NCBI RefSeq assembly: GCF_014651235.1
Contig: NZ_BMWM01000016.1
Location: forward strand, 1 to 40,768
From: Leuconostoc lactis KCTC 3528 = DSM 20202
GTDB taxonomy: Bacteria > Bacillota > Bacilli > Lactobacillales > Lactobacillaceae
Direction of reading: 5' to 3'
Length of the DNA stretch: 40,768 nucleotides
Below the pieces are notes generated by a model, which did not search any database, had not been told where the DNA came from, and saw only the letters and a program-made list of their open reading frames with translations. Positions 35,187-40,768 of this stretch are shown piece after piece (the first letter of the stretch is position 1; the number at the start of each line of letters is the position of its first letter). The translations under genes were made by a program, and so were the position numbers.

Positions 35187-36104
35187 TTATTGCAAACGAA
35201 CACGTGGATCAACGATCGCCGTGAGCACATCTGTAATCAAAATCATCAACATCAACATTGCCGCATAGACAATTGTTGTGCCCATGATAACCGGAAAGTC
35301 TTTTGATGGAATAGACAACACGAACTGTTGCCCAATACCAGGAATCGAAAAAATTTGTTCAATCAATGTTGATCCCGTTAACAAACCAGCCGCCATTGGC
35401 CCGATCAATGTCAAAACTGGAATCATTGAGTTACGGTAAGCGTGCTTGTTAACGATTTCCTTCTCGCTTAAGCCTTTGGCTTTTGCCAATTGCACATAAT
35501 CAGAACTCAGTGATTCAATCATTTCTGAACGCACAAAGCGTGTTGTGATTGCTGCTGGACTCACTGCCAAAGCAATTGTTGGCAAAATCGTTTGTGAGAA
35601 CGAATCACCCCAACCAGAAACGGGGAAAAGTGGCCACTTGAAGCCAAAGAGGTAGACGAGGACAATTCCCAAAATGAAACTTGGCACTGAAATACCCAAC
35701 GTTGACAAAATGCCTAATGTGCCATCAATTTTATTGTTCTTGTTACGTGCTGACACGGCACCCATGATCAAACCAGCAATCACACCAACAACCAAGGCTT
35801 GTGCCCCAAGCGCTGCCGAAACAGGTAACCGTTGCCCAATCAACATGCTAACCGGTTGATTTTGATATTGGAATGAAATACCAAAATCACCATGTGCAAC
35901 CCCAACCAAATAATTAAGATATTGTTGCCACAATGGCAAGTCTAATCCATAGGTTGTCTTCAACTGCGCCAAGGCTTCTGGCGTCAACTTCGGATTATTA
36001 AACGGCGTTCCTGGCATAATTTGCATCAAGAAAAACGTCGCTGTAATGACTAAGAATAGCGTGAAGACAAGCCACCCTAGTCTTTTGAGAATATATTTCC
36101 ACAT
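35187..36104 (-). CDS. oppB: Oligopeptide ABC transporter permease OppB
   Basis: A 305-residue permease that starts at once with a membrane segment (ILKRLGWLVFTLFLVITATFFLMQ, residues 5-28). It has the OppB hallmark PGTPFNNPKLTPEAL and the EAA loop YVQLAKAKGLSEKEIVNKHAYRN. About six membrane segments. SD AGGAAA. It follows oppA after a hairpin-containing gap and is 8 bases from oppC. Confidence 0.94.
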   Translation of the reverse strand: MWKYILKRLGWLVFTLFLVITATFFLMQIMPGTPFNNPKLTPEALAQLKTTYGLDLPLWQQYLNYLVGVAHGDFGISFQYQNQPVSMLIGQRLPVSAALGAQALVVGVIAGLIMGAVSARNKNNKIDGTLGILSTLGISVPSFILGIVLVYLFGFKWPLFPVSGWGDSFSQTILPTIALAVSPAAITTRFVRSEMIESLSSDYVQLAKAKGLSEKEIVNKHAYRNSMIPVLTLIGPMAAGLLTGSTLIEQIFSIPGIGQQFVLSIPSKDFPVIMGTTIVYAAMLMLMILITDVLTAIVDPRVRLQ

Positions 36105-36128
36105 AATTATGATTTCCTATAATGAACA

Positions 36129-36160
36129 AAATAAGAATTAACTTACGTCAATCCTTATTT
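36129..36160 (-). repeat. Hairpin between oppA and oppB
   Basis: An 11-bp stem with one G-U pair (AAATAAGGATT / AATTCTTATTT, 10-base loop), with only a short T-run after it. It is probably a partial terminator or RNase barrier that leaves more oppA than oppBCDF message, as is common in ABC operons. Confidence 0.55.
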
Positions 36161-36191
36161 GTTATTGCTTATATTTTAATGAGACCAACTT

Positions 36192-37826
36192 TTACTTCTT
36201 AACAGCGAATTTCCAGTCTTGGTTCAATCCTGTTGAGTTGATAATGATACCTGTCACCTTAGGATTTTGTAGTGAGTAACCTGAACGGAAGTAAAGTGGG
36301 TTAAAGTTGCTGTCCTTGAACAAGTCTGCTTCAGCTGCCTTATAGTCGTTATCACGTGCTTCTTGCTTCAAAGCATCTGTTGTTTCGGCCTTGTTAACAG
36401 CGGCTGTATAAGGAACGTTCGTAAAGCGGCCATCGTTGTATGATGCGCCATCCTTGAACAAGTCATAGAACGTTGAGCCTTCAGGATAGTCACCACTCCA
36501 AAGTGTCACAACAATGTCAAAGTTTTGTGTTTTTGAATCCTTCAAACGTTGTTGGAATGGCACAAACTTTTCTTCGATCTTAAGACCAGGCAAAGCCTTT
36601 TCCCATGAACCTTGGAGGTAGTCCAAAGTTGTCTTAGCAGTTGGTGAATCAGCATCAGAAGTTACTGTCAATGTAGCACTTGTTTCGCCAACTTCTTGCA
36701 AACCTTGCTTGAACAATTCAGCGGCCTTCTTAGGATCGTATGTGTAACCAGGGGCAACATACTTGGCTAAGTCTTCACCAGTAGCTGTCTTAGCCAATCC
36801 TGTTGGCACCAAACCAGTGGCTGGTGTTGACACACCAGAAGTGACTTGATCAGTCAATTCCTTACGGTTAGTTGCTAAGTTCAAAGCTTCACGGATCTTA
36901 GCGTTAGCCAAGAACTTGTTCTTACCTGTTTGGTTATATTCCAAATAAGCTGTTGTTGCTTCTGGTGTCTTCACGACATCCTTGTTGTTCTTGTTAGCCT
37001 TATACAATTCAGGTGTGTTTGAAATTGACACACGATCAATCTTACCTTGCTTGTACAATTGCACAGCTGTTTCAGGCTTTTGAACGACTTGCACGTCAAT
37101 TTCTTTTGTCTTAACGTTCTTAGCATCCCAGTAGTTGTCATTCTTCACAAGCTTGAACGTGTTGTTTGTTCCGTTCCAACCTTGAACCTTATATGGACCA
37201 GAGTACAATGCTGTGTCTGAAGTTGTCGCGTACTTCTTGCCTTCCTTGTTCACAAAGCTTTCCTTTTGTGGCATGAAGTTCGCAAACGTCAACAAGTATT
37301 CAAATTGTGGCATTGGGCGTTCCAACTTGAATGTCAACGTGTTGCCCTTAGCAGTGACACCAAGTGAATCGACAGCGGCCTTACCGGCTGCAATCTTATC
37401 AGCGTTTTCAACACCAGATGCTAAGTAAGCATATTGTGATGCTGTCTTTGGATTCACGATACGTTGCCAAGTGTAAACGAAGTCTTGGGCTGTCAACTTT
37501 GAACCGTCAGACCACTTCAAGCCATCCTTCAATTCAACGGTATAAGTCAAACCATCGTCAGAGTGCTTAACTGACTTCGCCAATTCAAGTTGTGGCTTAC
37601 CTTTGGCATCCACACGCATCAAGTTGGCACCAGAGTTACCAATGATCGTACCTGAGTACGTATCGGTATTCTTAGAAATGTCCAATGTTTGAATAGGTGT
37701 TGGCAATTGGAATGACAAGTTCTTGCTATTATCTGATGAACCGCCCCAAAGACCAGCAGCACGTGTACCACCACCGACAACGACTACAGCAGCCGCTCCA
37801 AGGGCTACCTTCTTCCATGTTTCCAT
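36192..37826 (-). CDS. oppA: Oligopeptide-binding protein OppA
   Basis: A 544-residue extracytoplasmic solute-binding protein of the peptide/nickel (SBP family 5) type. It contains PIQTLDISKNTDTYSG, the KSVKHSDDGLTYTVELKDGLKWSDGSKLTAQDFVYTWQR signature (about residues 84-122), and a late TLWSGDYPEG. It delivers peptides to OppBC. The N-terminus (KKVALGAAAVVVVGGGTRAAGLWGG) is hydrophobic but holds no cysteine, so the usual lipoprotein anchor is absent. It may be held by an uncleaved helix or be released. Codon bias suggests high expression. It is the first gene of oppABCDF; SD GGAGG is 10 bases from the ATG. Confidence 0.93.
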   Translation of the reverse strand: METWKKVALGAAAVVVVGGGTRAAGLWGGSSDNSKNLSFQLPTPIQTLDISKNTDTYSGTIIGNSGANLMRVDAKGKPQLELAKSVKHSDDGLTYTVELKDGLKWSDGSKLTAQDFVYTWQRIVNPKTASQYAYLASGVENADKIAAGKAAVDSLGVTAKGNTLTFKLERPMPQFEYLLTFANFMPQKESFVNKEGKKYATTSDTALYSGPYKVQGWNGTNNTFKLVKNDNYWDAKNVKTKEIDVQVVQKPETAVQLYKQGKIDRVSISNTPELYKANKNNKDVVKTPEATTAYLEYNQTGKNKFLANAKIREALNLATNRKELTDQVTSGVSTPATGLVPTGLAKTATGEDLAKYVAPGYTYDPKKAAELFKQGLQEVGETSATLTVTSDADSPTAKTTLDYLQGSWEKALPGLKIEEKFVPFQQRLKDSKTQNFDIVVTLWSGDYPEGSTFYDLFKDGASYNDGRFTNVPYTAAVNKAETTDALKQEARDNDYKAAEADLFKDSNFNPLYFRSGYSLQNPKVTGIIINSTGLNQDWKFAVKK

Positions 37827-37885
37827 AGCATATATCCTCCCGAGATATAAAGGTTTGTGTTTTAAATTCTTTATTAACAGATATT

Positions 37886-37914
37886 AGTATACCATGTGCT
37901 TTTCTCATGTACAA
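37886..37914 (-). promoter_or_regulatory. opp operon promoter
   Basis: TTGTAC (37909-37914), 17 bases, TATACT (37886-37891). The leader is about 50-60 bases long. Confidence 0.75.
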
Positions 37915-38006
37915 CTAATTATTTGTTATTTTTTTGAAATAATGGGTTTTAACACATTTTTATGAGATTACATCCATAAATAACTGTCCGAAATTAAAGA
38001 CAACCG

Positions 38007-38666
38007 TTACGCTAATTTACGATCAGCCCAGCGTGCGACTAATGACAGACCGTAATTCAAGACGAAGTAGACCAGCGTCATCACAATCAATACTGGAATA
38101 ATATACGTCGAGTTCTGCGCATAAACAATCTGGCCACGATACATCAATTCGGCCAACACAATTCCCATTGCCAAACTAGTATCCTTCACCAATGAAATCA
38201 ATTGTGAAATAATTGGTGGAATCATTTTCTTATAAGCTTGCGGCAAAATGATGTAAATCATCGTTTGCATATTACTCAAGCCGTTCGCACGCGCACCTTC
38301 AAATTGGCCAATATCAACTGATTCCAAGCCACCACGCACAATTTCAGCCAACATCGCTGACTCAAACGTACTCATCGCAATGATGGTGGCCCAAAAAACT
38401 GATAAGTGAATCCCAATCTTTGGCAACGCAAAGTAAACAAAGAAAATAATTAACAATAGTGGCAAATTACGAATCACGTTATTGATTGTGCCGACAAATT
38501 TTGAAAAATAAGGGATACGTTCAAATTGAATAATCCCAACAATTGAACCAAAAATTAAACTCAAAATAACTGAAATGAGAGATACGCCAACCGTGATCCC
38601 CAGGCCGCCTAATAGATACATCACATTTTGTGGTGTAAAGGCACTAAAAAATCCTAATGTCGCCAT
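38007..38666 (-). CDS. Polar amino-acid ABC transporter permease
   Basis: A 219-residue HisM/GlnP-type permease with five or so membrane segments and the EAA loop ARANGLSNMQTMIYIILPQAYKKMIPP near residue 125. It pairs with the permease just upstream (9 bases apart) to form the channel of a glutamine/glutamate-like importer. SD AAGGAGG. It is the last gene of the ATPase-binding protein-permease-permease operon. Confidence 0.92.
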   Translation of the reverse strand: MATLGFFSAFTPQNVMYLLGGLGITVGVSLISVILSLIFGSIVGIIQFERIPYFSKFVGTINNVIRNLPLLLIIFFVYFALPKIGIHLSVFWATIIAMSTFESAMLAEIVRGGLESVDIGQFEGARANGLSNMQTMIYIILPQAYKKMIPPIISQLISLVKDTSLAMGIVLAELMYRGQIVYAQNSTYIIPVLIVMTLVYFVLNYGLSLVARWADRKLA

Positions 38667-38675
38667 AATTCCTCC

Positions 38676-39323
38676 TTACGCTGCCTGCTTGAGCTTACGC
38701 TCAAGGTGCTGCATATAGTAACTCAACGGTAAGGTAATAATGAGATATAAGATACCGACAATGATATATGTCCCAAACGTTTCAAACGTATTGGCTGCAA
38801 TCATGTTACCTTGATACATCAAGTCCAAACCACCAACAAAGGCTAAAATAGATGAGTTTTTAACCAAATTGATAAATTGGTTACCCAGTGATGGCAAGGC
38901 CACACGGAACGCCTGTGGCAAAACAATATGGCGCATAGCTTGTGCGAATGACAACCCATTTGCACGCGCACCTTCCATTTGCCCACCATTAACCGCCAAA
39001 ATACCCGCACGGACAGTTTCAGCAATAAACGCTGATGTATACAACATCAACGCGACAGTTCCTGAAACAAAACCACTCATTTTAACGTACTGTGACACGA
39101 CCAAGAAGAAGAAGAACGTAATTACCAAAAGTGGGATATTTCGGAAAACTTGGACATAAATATTACCAATGCGACGGACCCACGCCTGTGGCATCACTTG
39201 CATTACCGCAAACACCGTTCCCAAAATCAAGGAACCCACCAGTGCAATCACACTCGATAGTAACGTGTAACCAAAGCCCTGCATCAAAGTTGGAAAATTA
39301 TTCTGAAACAATTCAATCATCAC
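38676..39323 (-). CDS. Polar amino-acid ABC transporter permease
   Basis: A 215-residue HisM/GlnP-type permease with the EAA loop ARANGLSFAQAMRHIVLPQAFRVALPSLGNQF near residue 120. It is the second half of the amino-acid channel. Its ATG overlaps the end of the binding-protein gene by four bases, and the SD GGAGG lies within that gene. Confidence 0.92.
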   Translation of the reverse strand: MMIELFQNNFPTLMQGFGYTLLSSVIALVGSLILGTVFAVMQVMPQAWVRRIGNIYVQVFRNIPLLVITFFFFLVVSQYVKMSGFVSGTVALMLYTSAFIAETVRAGILAVNGGQMEGARANGLSFAQAMRHIVLPQAFRVALPSLGNQFINLVKNSSILAFVGGLDLMYQGNMIAANTFETFGTYIIVGILYLIITLPLSYYMQHLERKLKQAA

Positions 39324-40186
39324 TTCGCCTCCAAACTGTGCCAGTCAAGACCAGGAACATCACTGAACCACTTTTTAATTAACGCGTTGTAGACACCATT
39401 CTTTTTGATCGTTGCTAATGCCTTATTGGCTTCGCGAATCATTGGGCCTTGATCATTATCAAAGGCAATCCCGTAAGGCCCATGCGTAAATGTACCACCA
39501 GCAATGTGATACTCTGGGTTTTCAGTTGCAAAACCGTACAAGATCGCATTATCAGTTGACATCGCTTGCCCTTGACCACTCTTCAACGCTTGCATACCTG
39601 TGGCATAGTCTTGCACTGCCAAAACCTTTGCCTTAGGCGCAAACTTCTTGATTTCAGTGGCAGCAGTGGTGCCCACGACCACAATAATCGTGTACTTAGA
39701 ATCATTCATATCTTTAACAGAATGAATACCAGAATCTTTTTTCACCAAGATTGATTGTCCGGCGTCAAAATATGGCTTGGTAAAGTCAATAATCTTTTCA
39801 CGTTCTGGCGTAATTGTCATCGTTGAGACAGAGCCATCAATATTAGTGTTCTTCAATAACTGCATCTTTGAAGATGCTGATACTGGGATAAATTGTGCTG
39901 ACATTGGCACGCCAGTTTGTTTTGCAATTTGCACCGTCAAGGCTTTGGCAATATCCACGTCAAAGCCTTCTGGTGTCCCAGTTTTGGTGTTCATCAAACC
40001 AAATAATTTTGTATCTGCTTTGACACCCCAGACAATACGACCCAGTCGTTCAACACGCGCCAGCGTGTCTTCGTGTTCTGAATTTTTCTTAGCTGTGGCT
40101 GTTGCCCACATTAAACCGAGGACAATAACGGCAGCTAAAACAATTGTTGCAATAATGCCAAATTGTCGTTTTTTAGCTTTTTCCAT
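39320..40186 (-). CDS. Amino-acid ABC transporter substrate-binding protein
   Basis: A 288-residue SBP family 3 protein (GTPEGFDVDIAKAL, TITPEREKIIDFTKPYFDAGQSILVKK, GTTAATEIKKF), likely binding glutamine, glutamate or a similar amino acid outside the membrane. The N-terminus has a basic start and one hydrophobic helix (residues 9-31) ending ATATAKK. It lacks the lipobox cysteine, so the protein is either membrane-anchored by this helix or cut at the A-T-A site. A strong GAGGAGGGG lies about 34 bases before the ATG, with weakly pairing sequence between. It follows the ATPase gene by 46 bases. Confidence 0.9.
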   Translation of the reverse strand: MEKAKKRQFGIIATIVLAAVIVLGLMWATATAKKNSEHEDTLARVERLGRIVWGVKADTKLFGLMNTKTGTPEGFDVDIAKALTVQIAKQTGVPMSAQFIPVSASSKMQLLKNTNIDGSVSTMTITPEREKIIDFTKPYFDAGQSILVKKDSGIHSVKDMNDSKYTIIVVVGTTAATEIKKFAPKAKVLAVQDYATGMQALKSGQGQAMSTDNAILYGFATENPEYHIAGGTFTHGPYGIAFDNDQGPMIREANKALATIKKNGVYNALIKKWFSDVPGLDWHSLEAK

Positions 40187-40225
40187 AATTTACTGTACGT
40201 TCAGATTACTCGTAAACGCCCCTCC
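40187..40225 (-). promoter_or_regulatory. Possible SD-hairpin-AUG element before the binding protein
   Basis: SD GGAGG (40221-40225), 4 bases, then TTTAC/GTAAA (5 bp, 40189-40216) with a possible inner GTA/TAC, then only 2 bases to the ATG. An alternative 4-bp TACG/CGTA stem would leave 9 bases. It is weaker than the other four examples. Confidence 0.35.
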
Positions 40226-40232
40226 TCTATTT

Positions 40233-40698
40233 TTAATGATGTTCAACTTGGCTCAAGAACTTCTTAGCACGTGCTTCTTTTGGATTATCGAAGAATGCCT
40301 TGGTTGTGCTATCTTCAAGAATTTGTCCGTCAGCCATGAAAATTACCCGATCAGCCACCGCCTTCGCGAAACTCATTTCATGGGTCACGACAAGCATTGT
40401 CATGGATGAATCCTTGGCAATATCACGCATAACGTCCAACACATCCCCAACCATTTCCGGATCCAAAGCCGAAGTTGGTTCGTCAAACAATAGGGCTTTT
40501 GGCTTCATCGCCAATGAGCGCGCGATGGCAACACGTTGCTTTTGTCCACCAGACAATTCAGATGGCATATTCGCTGCTTTGTCGGCCAAGCCAACCTTTT
40601 CAAGCAATTCCATCGCAATTTTTTTGTTTTCCGCTTCGTCACGCTTCAACACCAAACGGGGTGCAAGCATGATATTTTCCAGTGTTGATTTATTGTTA
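40233..40698 (-). pseudogene. Amino-acid ABC transporter ATPase, 5' part cut off by an IS end
   Basis: The last 154 or so codons of a GlnQ/HisP-type ATPase. Visible are the signature [15 protein letters not shown], Walker [15 protein letters not shown], the His switch VVTHEMSFA and the family C-terminus. Coding sequence continues upstream of the ATG at 40670 in the same frame (NNKSTLENI, as in the family) up to 40697. There it meets the 70-base repeat, whose inner edge is 40699. Walker A and the Q-loop, about the first 90 residues, are missing. Either an insertion sequence interrupts the gene or the assembly stops at one. The downstream operon genes are intact. Confidence 0.85.
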
Positions 40699-40768
40699 TG
40701 GCAGATTGCAAGAAATAACTTGAACGAATTTAGTGACGTAGATTAAGTAAGAAGATCTCGATTGGTGT
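40699..40768 (-). mobile_element. IS end, transposase 3' terminus (partial), inverted copy
   Basis: An exact inverted copy of bases 1-70. On the minus strand it encodes the same [12 protein letters not shown]-stop and ends in TTGCAATCTGCCA. Its boundary falls inside the ABC ATPase gene. The identity stops sharply after 70 bases, where the flanks become unrelated (apart from chance AT-richness). Confidence 0.65.

Noticed and set aside
1-40768. A 40-kb composite transposon bounded by the inverted repeats
   Set aside because: The interior is core chromosome (dnaB, rpsF, gltX, rpiA, tRNAs). The repeats are better explained by two separate IS insertions at which the assembly stopped.
1-40768. CRISPR array, prophage, restriction or toxin systems
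   Set aside because: I looked for regularly spaced repeats and for clusters of such genes and saw none.

Overview
The window is an ordinary-looking stretch of chromosome from an obligately heterofermentative lactic acid bacterium of the Leuconostoc/Weissella group. Weissella is my best guess, because by eye the base composition is in the middle range rather than strongly AT-rich; I did not calculate it. The main evidence is a strongly codon-biased phosphoketolase, a Zn alcohol dehydrogenase, Gram-positive promoters and Shine-Dalgarno (SD) sites, and the Lactobacillales order rpsF-ssb-rpsR / gdpP-rplI-dnaB. Almost everything is on the minus strand.

Layout. 1-70 and 40699-40768 are the same 70 bases in inverted orientation. 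They look like the transposase-3' end of one insertion sequence (IS), and the right copy cuts an amino-acid ABC ATPase gene. 101-3421: MFS exporter, then a tightly overlapping PHP phosphatase-HAD-NUDIX operon. 3552-6005: xpk. 6221-7526: a divergent pair, GntR regulator and YbaK-type deacylase. 7560-12914: the gdpP-rplI-dnaB and rpsF-ssb-rpsR units. 13081-13450: a small unknown gene under a consensus promoter with a LexA box inside it. 13473-17760: an energy-coupling-factor (ECF) transporter operon made of an SAM hydrolase, a UPF0397 S component, a double ATPase broken by a one-base frameshift, and EcfT. It has a structured leader and terminator in front. 17772-20596: hypothetical protein, adh and a quinone-oxidoreductase-like enzyme. 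20733-26003: gltX, small membrane protein, radA (no ATG/GTG/TTG start), metallophosphoesterase, NUDIX and dut. 26226-28783 (plus strand): GNAT, rpiA, aspA. 28830-29022: tRNA-Gln and tRNA-Tyr. 29077-37826: TauE/SafE permease, PepO and the oppABCDF peptide importer. 38007-40698: an amino-acid ABC importer with its ATPase truncated.

How it fits together. Phosphoketolase, ribose-5-P isomerase and alcohol dehydrogenase belong to pentose-phosphoketolase fermentation. Opp and PepO supply amino acids from peptides. Dut, two NUDIX enzymes, SSB, DnaB, RadA and a LexA-controlled gene concern DNA replication, repair and nucleotide quality.

The most unusual thing I see is a recurring mRNA architecture. 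In at least four unrelated genes (SAM hydrolase, hypothetical 17772-18311, gltX, dut) a good SD lies 41-48 bases from the start codon. The gap holds a hairpin with about 4 bases between SD and stem and 10-11 bases between stem and AUG. A fifth, weaker case precedes the amino-acid-binding protein. Other points of interest are the AUC/AUU start of radA, the SOS-controlled orphan gene, the leader RNA before the SAM hydrolase, and the frameshift in the ECF ATPase signature motif.
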